Notes under the pieces: model-generated | The model's database searches: none | What the model saw: only the letters and a program-made list of their open reading frames with translations | Told to the model about the DNA's origin: nothing | Made by a program: the position numbers and the translations under genes | In this document: positions 16,166 to 26,011 of the stretch, one piece after another | Numbering within the stretch: position 1 is the stretch's first letter | Layout: every line of letters starts with the position of its first letter | DNA from: a virus | IMG/VR virus record: IMGVR_UViG_3300025117_000056 | Span: 1 to 64,000 of that record | Reading direction: 5' to 3' (one strand) | Length of the DNA: 64,000 nt

Positions 16166-16531
16166 TTATTTTGATGTGTTTTTGATTATTTTAGAGGTTG
16201 TATAGAATCCAACACCAGTAACTCCAACACCTAGAAAAAACCATCCTATTCTTTCCCAAGTACCCATTGGAGCTAAATCCTTAGTTTCATCAACATACTT
16301 CTTATAACCATCTAATCTTAGTTCCTGAATCTCTATCTTTCTATCTTTTAAAACATTTAAATCTTCTAATTTTATCTTTTCTTCATTAGTTTGTCTTAGT
16401 TTAGACTCCTCTTCAGAAGTAAATAAATACCCATCGTAAGGTACTTTATCATCCTTCTTAACAGGAGTCATAGCTAAGATATTCGTAGTCAATAGAGACA
16501 ATAAAACAAAGGTTGTGATTATCTTTTTCAT
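16166..16531 (-). CDS. Exported coiled-coil protein with C-terminal membrane helix
   Basis: 121 residues: signal peptide (residues 1-20, ending ILA), a charged helical periplasmic part (about 45-80), and a C-terminal membrane helix (about 92-112, WFFLGVGVTGVGFYTTSKII). Its position after the TM coiled-coil gene suggests a partner in lysis, possibly spanin-like, but the topology differs from classical o-spanins. It overlaps the upstream gene by four bases. Confidence 0.5.
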   Translation of the reverse strand: MKKIITTFVLLSLLTTNILAMTPVKKDDKVPYDGYLFTSEEESKLRQTNEEKIKLEDLNVLKDRKIEIQELRLDGYKKYVDETKDLAPMGTWERIGWFFLGVGVTGVGFYTTSKIIKNTSK

Positions 16532-16797
16532 AAGTTTCTCTTCCAGTAGTCAACTTTTTGATCATCAGTTAAATCTTGAACACCCTCAGTCTTAATTTTT
16601 TCTAGTTCCTTTTCTTTCTTATCAATTTCGGTATCAACTTTAGCTTCTTCTTTTGTTAGAATTTCTTCTTTAGTTTCAATCTTTATATTAGCGTTTTCTA
16701 TTTTATCTGAATCATTAATCTTTTTAAAGATCAAGATACCAATTATAGCTGTAACTATACCTAATATATACTTTAGTATTTCTTTTACTTTTTCCAT
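16528..16797 (-). CDS. Membrane-anchored coiled-coil protein (i-spanin-like)
   Basis: 89 residues from the ATG after GAAGGTAAAT; an in-frame ATG 30 bases upstream is less well placed. An N-terminal membrane helix (about 7-25) is followed by a highly charged coiled coil (about 30-75) with a Trp near the end. This layout is that of an inner-membrane spanin, which with a partner fuses the two host membranes at lysis. Assignment rests on architecture and location only. Confidence 0.5.
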   Translation of the reverse strand: MEKVKEILKYILGIVTAIIGILIFKKINDSDKIENANIKIETKEEILTKEEAKVDTEIDKKEKELEKIKTEGVQDLTDDQKVDYWKRNL

Positions 16798-16810
16798 ATT
16801 TACCTTCAGT

Positions 16811-17563
16811 TTAATAAAGATGTTCACTATTTGATGTATCTTTCTTGATTTCTTTTATTTCACCAATGGGTTTTCTAAGTAGAGGACACCCTGAATAAAC
16901 AACGGTTTTTGTTGAACTAAAGAAAAAGAATCCACTAGTTTGTTGTTCTTCTAGTCTTTGATTTAGAAGTTCCTTAGAGCATTTAATTTGTATAACTTCA
17001 TCTGCTGCATTTTCTTTAACAGCATTTTTGTCATATAACCACATTTCATTTTGTATCTTTTCTTTATACTCTTTAATAGATATTCCCATTCTTTTAGAAA
17101 CATCTTCTTCCATATCTTTAACAATAGATTTCCATAAATTAAGCTGACTCTCAACTTCACCTACTTCAAATTGACCTGAAAATCCACCACTAGCCCTATG
17201 ACCCATCATAACACCTTTATTGTTTATAAAGCGTTTATCACCATGTTGTGAGATCATGAAAGTCATAGATGCAGCAAAGATTGTGATTGTGTGTATTTTT
17301 TGAGGAATTAGTTTAAACGTATTGATCATATCTATTCCAGCATATACACTACCCCCTGGAGAATCCAGGACTAGATAAATAATCTCACTTTCAGGTAGTT
17401 TCGATGACAATTCTAGGAGTTTTCTTTGAGTTTTATTAACACTATCACCAGATACTTCATCACGTAATAATACCATATTGTCTGGTGTTAATGTTATTTG
17501 TGTTTGAGAATAACAAGACATTGAAAAAAGTAGAATAAAAAGCATTAAAAATAGTTGACGCAT
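16811..17563 (-). CDS. Exported ClpP/SppA-like serine protease, possible lipoprotein
   Basis: 250 residues. Signal sequence MRQLFLMLFILLFSMSC with Cys 17 could be a lipobox (SMSC, relaxed) or an ordinary signal peptide. The mature domain has DSPGGSVYAG (about 67-76), the nucleophile region FAASMTFMISQHG (Ser about 100), MGHRASGG (His about 122) and LYDKNAV (Asp about 178) followed by AADEVI: a full ClpP-type triad. A ClpP-fold protease outside the cytoplasm is unusual. It is the first gene after a sigma70-type promoter, followed by spanin-like genes, so a role in envelope breakdown or in blocking superinfection is plausible but inferred. Confidence 0.7.
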   Translation of the reverse strand: MRQLFLMLFILLFSMSCYSQTQITLTPDNMVLLRDEVSGDSVNKTQRKLLELSSKLPESEIIYLVLDSPGGSVYAGIDMINTFKLIPQKIHTITIFAASMTFMISQHGDKRFINNKGVMMGHRASGGFSGQFEVGEVESQLNLWKSIVKDMEEDVSKRMGISIKEYKEKIQNEMWLYDKNAVKENAADEVIQIKCSKELLNQRLEEQQTSGFFFFSSTKTVVYSGCPLLRKPIGEIKEIKKDTSNSEHLY

Positions 17564-17611
17564 AATATCACCATTTGTTTTATTTGATAAAAAGGTATTA
17601 ACCTTATATAC

Positions 17612-17640
17612 ATTTTAACAAATTTCGATATCAATGTCAA
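17612..17640 (-). promoter_or_regulatory. sigma70-type promoter for lysis cassette
   Basis: On the - strand TTGACA (17640-17635), 17-bp spacer, TAAAAT (17617-17612). It is 49 bases ahead of the exported protease gene, in a 101-base gap. This host-type promoter within the late block would let the lysis genes be expressed independently of the late promoter element. Confidence 0.7.
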
Positions 17641-17664
17641 GTATAATTTGTATTTAAATCAATA

Positions 17665-17976
17665 TTATTTGAGATAGTTGATTAATTCAAAGATGGCTAC
17701 AGCTATACCTATTGGTATTGCAATAAATTTAAAAAACTTAGATATTTTTTCGTAGATGTATTTTCTAATTTCTATAGGTTTTTCTATTATATCTACTCGA
17801 TTTTCAAGCAATTCTGTACGTTTCATATGCTCAACCAATGATGTCTTATTTTGTGCAATATCAAACCCTTGAGTGATTTGTACACCTTTCATCTGTTTTA
17901 GGTCATCAGCAGAATCCTTGACTATATCATATATTAGATTTACTTTTTCATTTAATAAGTCTATCTTATCATTCAT
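17665..17976 (-). CDS. Coiled-coil protein with C-terminal membrane helix
   Basis: 103 residues: helical coiled coil (1-70) then a hydrophobic segment (about 80-100, FIAIPIGIAVAIFELINYL). AAGGAG site. Architecture matches small phage membrane proteins sometimes called holin-associated; it directly precedes the lysis promoter. A holin role is possible but there is only one membrane span. Confidence 0.45.
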   Translation of the reverse strand: MNDKIDLLNEKVNLIYDIVKDSADDLKQMKGVQITQGFDIAQNKTSLVEHMKRTELLENRVDIIEKPIEIRKYIYEKISKFFKFIAIPIGIAVAIFELINYLK

Positions 17977-20202
17977 CTAAGGCTCCTTCTTTTCAAGATC
18001 AACACCAAAAGTTTTTAATAATAGATCTTTAGTATTAGGATTTTGCATAGCACTAAATAATAATGCTCTACGAGATTGTTCATTTTCAGTAGCAGCTAAG
18101 TTTCTAAACAATTGAGCTATCTTTGGATTTTCAGCTTTATCAGCTAATTTAGCTAAGTTATTAGGTAATGTGTTTACTATCTCTTTAACCATCTTCCCTG
18201 TCCAATCTGAAGCCTTCTCAATACCTTTAGAAACCTTACCTAATCCAATAGCACCTCTAATACCAGCAGCTTCAACACCACCAATAAAAGCTTTAGATAC
18301 TTGTAATCCAGAGTTAGCTGCTGATTGGTTGATATCATATAGTTGGGATAGCTTATTTACTGCTGTATATAATTCATCAGCTTTTTCCTGTCCTACAATA
18401 TCTCTATAGTATTTCATGAATTTTTCAAACTTTCTCTGTGCTTTTTCACCAGCAGCAGTTTCCAATTTGATATTCTTTAACATGTCAGTTAAATCGTCTA
18501 TAGCATTATCTTTAGTTACAACGTCTTCACTTATTAAATCTTTCTTTTTTAGTTTTTTAGTAGCACCATACATTGATTCATAAGATTTCATTACTTTACT
18601 AAATTCATCTAACATACCCTTTTCACCTAAAAGACTATCGAAATCTTTTCTAACACCCTTAGCTAATTCTCTTACTCTACTTTCAATAGTACCTTTATCT
18701 TTACCAGCTATTAGTTTTAATGAATCACTAAATTCTTTCATTTCCTTAGGTTTAAGATTTATAGCATTTTGTATTTCTCTAGTTTCAACTTTAGTTGGTA
18801 TCTTACCCCAATAAACAGAATTTACTCTACCTCTAGCATCTTTAAAATAAGCTAACCCCTTTAGATCATCAACAATAATCTCACCAGGTTCAAATGTTTT
18901 AGCTACAGCTTTCATTTCTTTTGGTAAAGACATTTCAACACCTAATTCAGGTATCAATTCTTTTTGTTTATATTTCAATCTAACAACGTCTTTTAGTATA
19001 TCAGTAGCTTCTTCTCCTGATATATTTAACAATTTAGAAACTTTAATTGTATCAATTTTGGCTGGTTGTATATCACCCTCTATTAAAGCATATTTGTCTA
19101 ACATTTTAGCTATTTCTTTAGAAGCTCCTTCCCCTTCAGAGTCTGCTAATTCCATTAACACTTTCTTCTTTTCCAAAGCACCTAAAGCTGTTTCTTTAGC
19201 TGTATAATCAGGTACAATAACATCTTCTTTTGTTATGAATTTCTTTTTAATATTATTCAATTGTTCTAATACTTTACCAGCTTTCTTTGCTGTATCATCA
19301 GTTAAAGCATTCTGATGTTCTAACTTAAATTCATTAGATAGATTATCTATATATGTAGTATAATCTTTTTTCATTTGTTCAGCTTCAGTTTTTTGCCATA
19401 GATCATCAAATTTCTTAACACCCTCTCTTTTAACATTTTCTAAATTCTTTTGAATTTCAGTAGCTTTAGAACTCAAATCATCCATAATAGTTTGTTGTAT
19501 TTTTTGCCCTATTATCTCTTCACCTTCTTTAGCTAATTCACCAGCTTCAAACATTTTTCTAAATGAAGATGTTGATTTTTCTCTTATATATTCTCTTAAA
19601 GAATTAAGTTTTTCCATTCCAGGTTTAATTGCTTTTTGACCAATATAACCCATACCAGCACCCAAAGCACCACCAGTAAGTGATCCCATACCAATTTCTT
19701 GTACAGCTTTTGGTACTTCAGCTTGAGTTAAATCAGCTTCACCATAACCAAGTCCAGCAGCTGCACCATATTTAGCTCCAGTAGCAGCACTTTGTTTAAC
19801 TGCTTCTTTTAAACCTAGTTTACCTAACGTTGCAGCAGCAGTAGCACCACCAGTAAAGAAAGCAGGAGCTATACCAGATCCAATTTCAGAAGCTGTAAAT
19901 ATGATAGGATTAGCTTCTTGTGCAGCTTCCATCTTAGCTCTTTCTGTATCTCTTTCTCTACGATATGTATCCATAAAATTAGATAATTCATCTTGTCCAA
20001 ATAAAGTACTTCCAACAGCTTTACCAGCACCAATAAGTTCATCACCAAAACCTAAAGTTAAACCTTGTACGCCACCACGTATAGCAGATTCTGTTTGTGA
20101 TATTTCTTCATTAGATTTTGATTCTAAATCAAAATTATCATCTTCTATTGGTTCTAAATCTAATTTTGTATCTTCAATTGGTTCTAAATCTAATTTATTC
20201 AT
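17977..20202 (-). CDS. Large internal virion / ejection-like protein
   Basis: 741 residues. N-terminal acidic repeats (KLDLEPIED twice, then NFDLE), then a Gly/Ala-rich amphipathic region (about 35-190) with glycine-zipper stretches such as LTGGALGAGMGYIG, followed by long charged helices. Such helical, glycine-zipper proteins at the end of a podovirus structural block are usually ejection proteins that line a channel for DNA entry. Assignment is by position and composition. Confidence 0.5.
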   Translation of the reverse strand: MNKLDLEPIEDTKLDLEPIEDDNFDLESKSNEEISQTESAIRGGVQGLTLGFGDELIGAGKAVGSTLFGQDELSNFMDTYRRERDTERAKMEAAQEANPIIFTASEIGSGIAPAFFTGGATAAATLGKLGLKEAVKQSAATGAKYGAAAGLGYGEADLTQAEVPKAVQEIGMGSLTGGALGAGMGYIGQKAIKPGMEKLNSLREYIREKSTSSFRKMFEAGELAKEGEEIIGQKIQQTIMDDLSSKATEIQKNLENVKREGVKKFDDLWQKTEAEQMKKDYTTYIDNLSNEFKLEHQNALTDDTAKKAGKVLEQLNNIKKKFITKEDVIVPDYTAKETALGALEKKKVLMELADSEGEGASKEIAKMLDKYALIEGDIQPAKIDTIKVSKLLNISGEEATDILKDVVRLKYKQKELIPELGVEMSLPKEMKAVAKTFEPGEIIVDDLKGLAYFKDARGRVNSVYWGKIPTKVETREIQNAINLKPKEMKEFSDSLKLIAGKDKGTIESRVRELAKGVRKDFDSLLGEKGMLDEFSKVMKSYESMYGATKKLKKKDLISEDVVTKDNAIDDLTDMLKNIKLETAAGEKAQRKFEKFMKYYRDIVGQEKADELYTAVNKLSQLYDINQSAANSGLQVSKAFIGGVEAAGIRGAIGLGKVSKGIEKASDWTGKMVKEIVNTLPNNLAKLADKAENPKIAQLFRNLAATENEQSRRALLFSAMQNPNTKDLLLKTFGVDLEKKEP

Positions 20203-20204
20203 TT

Positions 20205-21794
20205 TTATTCCACCAATTTATAACCTTGTTTAATTGAATCTTCTAATTGTTCTTTTGGTAATTTAAATTTCTTACCTTGACTATCCATAACAGTCACTTT
20301 ATTTTCTATATTTTTAACTGTTCTATTTTCTTTAATTTTTTTCATATTTTCTAATCTATATTTTTCAGCATCAGGATTTGATACATTATAAAAATCCACA
20401 ATATCATTATACTGCCTTTTAAACGTTTGGTCAAATGAATTTAATCTTGACATAAAAGTATCGGCAGTAACGTTAGGATTTGCAACAATATCTTTTAATC
20501 TTTCATATTCAGCATCTGTAACAGCTAATCCAGATTGACCTTTAATATAATTGGAAAGAAATGAATTCAATTTCGAATAAAATGCAGATCTATCTTTATT
20601 TGTGTTCCATATTTTTTCTGAGGTACTACCTAATCTTCCATCAACTGGTCCAACATATGATTTTTTAAATAATGATTTCAACTCATCTAAATCATTACTA
20701 GTCACATAAGCGTTTTTAGTAATTTCTTGTTGTTTAGATGTTAATTCGTCCTTCTCTTTTTGAGTCCATTTAAATCTTTCTTCACTAAGATTAGCTTTTT
20801 TTGTAGCAGCATCAGCTTGCTGTTGTCTAATTTCAAGAAGTTTAGCTGCGTTATCACTTTGAAGTTGTTGCATCTTGAGTTTCATTTCTCTATCGTCTTG
20901 AAGTAATAATAATTTTTGTAACTCTTCAAGTTGTGGTTTATTCATACCATCTAAATCTTTAAGATATGGGTTTAACTTATCTTTAAAAGATTGATTGTTT
21001 TTAATTAATGTTCTATATAATTCAGAAGCTTTACTATTTGGATCTAGTTCGGCAGCTTTACCTTGCATAGCAGCTTCTTCTAAAGCTTCTTTTACTAATC
21101 CTTTAGATTCCTTTCTTTGTTGTTTACTCATTTCTATCTTAGACATAGCATCAGACATCACTTTCTTAGCGTCTTCTTTAAGTGATTTACCAGCATTAGG
21201 ATCACCTTCAACTCTAGCCATACCAGCACTTATCTTTTCTAAACCACCTCTAAGACCACCCATGAAGTCTACCCAATTAGCCATTTTTTTAGATTCTTCA
21301 TATATTTCATTTTCTTTGTTCTTAGCAGCTTCATCATCTTTTTGTAAACGTTTTAATATAGAATTAAAACCTTCTTCATCTTTTACTTCTTCTTTTACTT
21401 CTTTAACTATAGGTTTATCTTCCTTAACTGGAGATGGTGTAATTTGTTTAGTTTTAGATGGTATAACTGGTGGTGTAACAGGAGCAACATTAACATCTTT
21501 TGGTATGTTTATCGGCTGTTGTGGTATGTTTGTTTGTGGTATAGATGGTTGTGTACTACCAAAATCAAATCCTTGTTTATTTGGTTGTAAAGGAATATCT
21601 TTTGATAAATTAGTTTGTAGATTATACCTATTTAGTAATTCATCTAATCTATTTTGTTCTAAGTTTTCTTGACTAATAAATGGTGTTGGTTGTTCACCTG
21701 TTTGATATGGAATATTAGATGATATAGTTTTACTACCATTTAATAAATCATCAAGAAACTTACTATAATCTATATTATTTTTATTCTCAGCCAT
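20205..21794 (-). CDS. Putative internal virion protein, Pro-rich N-terminus
   Basis: 529 residues. Residues 1-140 are Pro/Gln/Asn-rich and probably disordered (QPSIPQTNIPQQPINIPK), the middle is a long Ala/Lys/Gln coiled coil (about 150-360), and the C-terminal third is more globular. Likely a virion or ejection protein by position. No enzyme motif seen. Confidence 0.45.
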   Translation of the reverse strand: MAENKNNIDYSKFLDDLLNGSKTISSNIPYQTGEQPTPFISQENLEQNRLDELLNRYNLQTNLSKDIPLQPNKQGFDFGSTQPSIPQTNIPQQPINIPKDVNVAPVTPPVIPSKTKQITPSPVKEDKPIVKEVKEEVKDEEGFNSILKRLQKDDEAAKNKENEIYEESKKMANWVDFMGGLRGGLEKISAGMARVEGDPNAGKSLKEDAKKVMSDAMSKIEMSKQQRKESKGLVKEALEEAAMQGKAAELDPNSKASELYRTLIKNNQSFKDKLNPYLKDLDGMNKPQLEELQKLLLLQDDREMKLKMQQLQSDNAAKLLEIRQQQADAATKKANLSEERFKWTQKEKDELTSKQQEITKNAYVTSNDLDELKSLFKKSYVGPVDGRLGSTSEKIWNTNKDRSAFYSKLNSFLSNYIKGQSGLAVTDAEYERLKDIVANPNVTADTFMSRLNSFDQTFKRQYNDIVDFYNVSNPDAEKYRLENMKKIKENRTVKNIENKVTVMDSQGKKFKLPKEQLEDSIKQGYKLVE

Positions 21795-21809
21795 AAATTA
21801 TTCCTTTAA

Positions 21810-22877
21810 TTATTTACTATAAGGATTAGATCCACCAAAAATACCAGTAGGAGCTTTAGCTGTTGTCACATTAACACCTGATTGTGTTGGAGCAGCAGAA
21901 CTACCACTACCAGAAAAAGCTTTACCGGCACTCATTGCTATATCAGCTAATCCTGATCCCATAGATTGTATACCAGCAGCTTTGTTTGCACCAGCAGCAC
22001 TTGTTGCAGCAGCATTACCAGTTAACGCACTCATTTGTAAACCAGCTTTCTGTACTTCTCTATCATATTTTCTACCAGCAGCTTCGGCGTTCCATTGAGA
22101 TACCTGATTTGCAGCATTAACTCTGTCAGCTTCAAGTTGTTGAGCTAAACTTTGTTTAGTTAGATTTGCTGTATTTAAACCAGCTACATTACGTTGTTCA
22201 ACTCCTGCTTTTTGTAAAGCATTAAATTGAGCTATGATATCTTCAGCACTAGCCTTTTGTGCTTCTTCACCAAACTCTTGAGATCTCATTTGTGTACTAT
22301 AATCACCCAATTGACCTAAAGCTGCTAGTTTAGCTTGTGCTGATGTTTGAGCTATACGATCAGCTTGTTCAGCTTGAGCTAACATAGCTTGTTGGCTTGA
22401 CGACTGTCTTTGTGCTAACTCAGCACCAGAACCCAACATACCTCGTTCAGCCATAGATTGAAGTATTCTAGCATCTCTAGCTTCAGCTTGAGATCCAGTG
22501 CTACGTCTTAGTTGTTCAAACTCAGCCATATCAGCACTAGTTAAACCATCCATACTTCTTTCTTGTATACCACTTAATGCTGCAAGTTGAGCTTCTTTCA
22601 ATCTAGGGTCAACACCAATATCTGTCATTGATGTTTTCTGTAGTTGAATAGCTTTCTCTTCTTCTGGTAAGAAATCCCAAACTAATTCAGGACTTTCAAG
22701 TATAAGTTTTTCAGCTTCTGCTGTTGGTATTTGAAGACTATTAGCTATATTTAATGCTGCTTCTCTTAAAGCTTGTGATCTTGCTTCAGCTTCTTCAGCA
22801 GCATTTCCAGCCATTATACCACTAACTAATGACGACCCAATTCCTGCTGCTGCTCCTGCGGCTATCATTCCAGCCAT
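21810..22877 (-). CDS. Putative internal virion protein, Ala-rich helical
   Basis: 355 residues. A Gly/Ala N-terminal segment (MAGMIAAGAAAGIGSSLVSG) resembles a membrane-inserting helix, followed by Ala/Gln-rich coiled coil and a Gly/Ser-rich tail. The start IAAGAAAGIGSSLVSGIMAG is typical of podovirus ejection proteins (T7 gp14-like position). Inferred. Confidence 0.5.
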   Translation of the reverse strand: MAGMIAAGAAAGIGSSLVSGIMAGNAAEEAEARSQALREAALNIANSLQIPTAEAEKLILESPELVWDFLPEEEKAIQLQKTSMTDIGVDPRLKEAQLAALSGIQERSMDGLTSADMAEFEQLRRSTGSQAEARDARILQSMAERGMLGSGAELAQRQSSSQQAMLAQAEQADRIAQTSAQAKLAALGQLGDYSTQMRSQEFGEEAQKASAEDIIAQFNALQKAGVEQRNVAGLNTANLTKQSLAQQLEADRVNAANQVSQWNAEAAGRKYDREVQKAGLQMSALTGNAAATSAAGANKAAGIQSMGSGLADIAMSAGKAFSGSGSSAAPTQSGVNVTTAKAPTGIFGGSNPYSK

Positions 22878-22901
22878 ATAAAACTCCTTAAATAATATAT
22901 T

Positions 22902-24785
22902 TTAAGATAAACCAAAGAATTGTCGAAGTTGATTAAAATAACCACCTTCTCTTGCTGTTGTTTCACCTTTTACTTTATTACGTTGTTCTACTGTTTTTTC
23001 TATGAATTGATTTTTTAAATTAAGTATATTATTAATTTTAGCTTGTCTATTAGCTATTTCACTTTGTATTTCTGGCATTGCTAATATTTGTTCCTCTGTA
23101 AAACCAGAATAACGATCAGGACCTAATTGATAAACAATATTATTTAAATTCAAAATTGATCGATCTATTGGAAACAATCTAGTAACAGCAGGATCATTAT
23201 CCATAGCAACTCTAATTTCATTATCTGATTTATTAATCCATTCATTATTAGGATTTAAATATTGATAACTAGCTGTTGTTGCATCCTTATCGCCAGGTTG
23301 AAATCCATATCCTGTTCTTTCACCTAAAACATCATAATACCATTGGTTCATTGAAGTAGAAGCTTCTAACGCTTCTTCTTCTTTAGTTTTGTTTGTTTTA
23401 GTTTGTCTATCTAGTATTTCTTTTTCTAAGTTAGATACACCTAATCCTTCTAAACCAACTTGATTAGCTTGCAATCTTCTTGCTGCTTCAACTTCAGATA
23501 GATTACTACCTAATTGATCTTGAAATAATTCCTCTAACGCTTGTTGTTTAGCTACTTCTTCTGATGTAGCAAATCTTGACTTTTCAGCTAAGGATTCACC
23601 TATATTAGCTGTATTAAGAAGTTCAGCTAATTTAGCTTGATCTAGAGTTCCATAATTATATAAACTAGATTCAGCTTCTCCTGGTGCCTTTCCTGCATAA
23701 TATGCTGATGTACCACCAACGTTCCATCTACCTTCAACCCCTGTACCGAATTCACCTTGATAACTTAAGTTGTTAGCAATGTTTAACATTTTATCAGCAG
23801 CTTCTCCTGATGTATTTTGTCTTAAGAAATTTTGTTCATCAGAACTAATAGCTTGACCCGATAGTAATTTAGTATATAACTCAGATACTTTATTTTTATT
23901 AGTATTATATTGTTTTAACTTTTCAACAACATTAGTTTCAATATTACCGAATGCTTGTTCTGCACCAGTAGTTACAGCAGACTTTGTTGCTTCAATTTCT
24001 TCTAAAGTTTTACCTTTAGCTAATTGTTGTAATTTTTCTAGATCTGTAAGTTGTCTAGAAACATCAGTTCCTGCTATTTTAGAATAGTCTTCTAAAGCTT
24101 GTTTTTCTTGTTGTTTAGATTGTAACAATAATTGATCTAAAGATTGTTGTCCTGTAGTATATGTTTTATCAGGACGACTAAACATTTCACGAAGTAATTG
24201 AAATCTACCAGCTTCACTAGTTCCTAATCCTGCTTTTTGTTGAAAAGCATTAACATCTTGTTTTAATGTAGGTAAAGCTTGAGATTCGTATGTATTGAAT
24301 CCACCTTGTTTAGCTGTTAGATATTCTTGATATTCTGGTGTATCCATATATGAACGAATATCGGCAGCATTTTTTTCATATAGTCCAGGTAAGTCTTGTT
24401 GTACTTTTTGTATACGAGCTATTTCACCACCACCAATTTGTTTTAGATTATCTTGATCTAATCCAAATCCGGTTTTAGTTTCAATATCGCTTCTTTCTGT
24501 AGCAGTTTTTGTTGCTAATCCAGTTTCTTCTTCTTGAAGTTTACCTGTTATTTTTTCAGCTAATTTAGGTTCTTGATGTGCTTGAACATATTTTTGAGCA
24601 GAAGTACCTTTCATACCAGTACCTAATTTTCCTGCTGTACTAGCTTGAGTAGCAACAGGAGAAACACCAGCACTAACAGAAGATGGTGATCCACTAACTG
24701 ATATATCACCAGTTTGTTCTAGATTACCAGCTTTCTTCTTTTTCTCTTCTTCAGTTTGTTGAAGTGTATCTGCTATATATGGCAT
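22902..24785 (-). CDS. Putative internal virion protein
   Basis: 627 residues, Gln/Glu/Ala-rich helices throughout after a Ser/Gly/Thr-rich N-terminal 60 residues. It lies within the run of four large helical proteins that follow the tail genes. No catalytic motif seen. By position it may be an ejection or core protein. Confidence 0.45.
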   Translation of the reverse strand: MPYIADTLQQTEEEKKKKAGNLEQTGDISVSGSPSSVSAGVSPVATQASTAGKLGTGMKGTSAQKYVQAHQEPKLAEKITGKLQEEETGLATKTATERSDIETKTGFGLDQDNLKQIGGGEIARIQKVQQDLPGLYEKNAADIRSYMDTPEYQEYLTAKQGGFNTYESQALPTLKQDVNAFQQKAGLGTSEAGRFQLLREMFSRPDKTYTTGQQSLDQLLLQSKQQEKQALEDYSKIAGTDVSRQLTDLEKLQQLAKGKTLEEIEATKSAVTTGAEQAFGNIETNVVEKLKQYNTNKNKVSELYTKLLSGQAISSDEQNFLRQNTSGEAADKMLNIANNLSYQGEFGTGVEGRWNVGGTSAYYAGKAPGEAESSLYNYGTLDQAKLAELLNTANIGESLAEKSRFATSEEVAKQQALEELFQDQLGSNLSEVEAARRLQANQVGLEGLGVSNLEKEILDRQTKTNKTKEEEALEASTSMNQWYYDVLGERTGYGFQPGDKDATTASYQYLNPNNEWINKSDNEIRVAMDNDPAVTRLFPIDRSILNLNNIVYQLGPDRYSGFTEEQILAMPEIQSEIANRQAKINNILNLKNQFIEKTVEQRNKVKGETTAREGGYFNQLRQFFGLS

Positions 24786-24787
24786 TG

Positions 24788-26011
24788 TTATTTACCTTTA
24801 CTGAAAGTATTTAATACGATATCTTCAATAGCTTTTAATCTTAGTTCTTGTTCTTTCTGTTTCTGACTTATATTAGTTTCTTCTGGAGTAGATTTTCTAA
24901 CTATTGGATTTTCATTCTTAAGTGATTCAAATGGTATTTTACCTTGAATTGCTTCCATTAATCTTTGTTGACCTTCTAGATTAACAACAGACTCACCTTC
25001 ATTAACTTGAGCATCAACATTATCACCAACATAATTCATACCATCATCTTCAATTACACCACCATTACGATAGTAGTTAATTTTATCCATTGCTAGTTTT
25101 TTTAACTGATCTTGCATTGGATCAACGTTATAAGCAACACCACCATCTTCAAATTTAGGTAACACTCTTTCTTGTGTTCCTTGAGTTTTTTCAGCTAACA
25201 TTCTTCTTAAATATTCAGTGACAGGATCTTGAATTCCTGGCATTTGTGGAGGTAAAGTATAACTAGAAAGATCTTGTGAAGGCATAAATGAATTTAAATT
25301 AGGTATTTGAAGACCAGAAACTATACCACCATCTTGATATGCATTTCTAGATGGTATCTTTTTTTGTGAAAGTTCATTTTCATATTTTTCAGAATCTTTT
25401 ATGTGTTGTATTAATTCTGAATCACTTAAATTTTTATATTCTGGAAGTGATCTAAATTTTTCAAATTTCTCAGCTATTCCAAATTTAGAATCTAAATTCT
25501 CTGAAATATTAGCACCTAACTTAGAAGTATTTTCTGTATCTCTATTCATATAAACATTTCCACCATCTTCATATTTCTTAACTACACCACCACATTTATA
25601 ACCATTATTAGACTTAAGTATTTCCATTTCTTCAGGTGACAAACTATCTCCAGATTCTAATTTATAAGCTAAGGTTCCTTCTTTTGGACCCAATGGTTGT
25701 ACTTCTCCTGCTTTTTGAATGGCTTCACCTAAAGCTGCACCATATACATTACCAAATAAATTCTTACCACCAGCCATTCTTACTGTTGGACGAGAAGTTC
25801 TAATCATATTTAATTCTTTTTCTAAATTCACTTTTTGTTCTGGAGGAGTTTTTGGATTATTCAATGACTTAAGTATTTCACTTTCTCTTAGAAATGATTG
25901 AGTTTCATTAGATACAATCTCACCTCTAGGTAAAGGTTTAACCACACCACCTTCCGCATATTTAGGTTTTTTAAATTTATCTCTTAAATTTGAAAAATTG
26001 TCACTTTTCAT
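24788..26011 (-). CDS. Virion-associated protein with GG-V repeat motifs
   Basis: 407 residues. A short motif of type (Y/F)x(D/E/N)GG(V/I/N)(V/A) recurs at least six times: YAEGGVV, KCGGVV, YEDGGNV, YQDGGIV, FEDGGVA, YRNGGVI, followed by VNEGESVVNLEGQ. Such spaced glycine-pair motifs and the NEGESVV segment occur in phage virion proteins of unknown role. It is the first gene after a late promoter element. Confidence 0.5.
   Translation of the reverse strand: MKSDNFSNLRDKFKKPKYAEGGVVKPLPRGEIVSNETQSFLRESEILKSLNNPKTPPEQKVNLEKELNMIRTSRPTVRMAGGKNLFGNVYGAALGEAIQKAGEVQPLGPKEGTLAYKLESGDSLSPEEMEILKSNNGYKCGGVVKKYEDGGNVYMNRDTENTSKLGANISENLDSKFGIAEKFEKFRSLPEYKNLSDSELIQHIKDSEKYENELSQKKIPSRNAYQDGGIVSGLQIPNLNSFMPSQDLSSYTLPPQMPGIQDPVTEYLRRMLAEKTQGTQERVLPKFEDGGVAYNVDPMQDQLKKLAMDKINYYRNGGVIEDDGMNYVGDNVDAQVNEGESVVNLEGQQRLMEAIQGKIPFESLKNENPIVRKSTPEETNISQKQKEQELRLKAIEDIVLNTFSKGK

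Noticed and set aside
17641-17656. TCAAGTAT as another copy of the late promoter element
   Set aside because: Only eight bases match and it is on the + strand within a sigma70 -35 region; not in line with the 18-bp consensus.
20995-21672. Long + strand open frame opposite the Pro-rich virion gene
   Set aside because: It is the antisense shadow of a Ala/Lys-rich gene with matching codon pattern; no ribosome binding site and Ser/Leu-rich nonsense composition.
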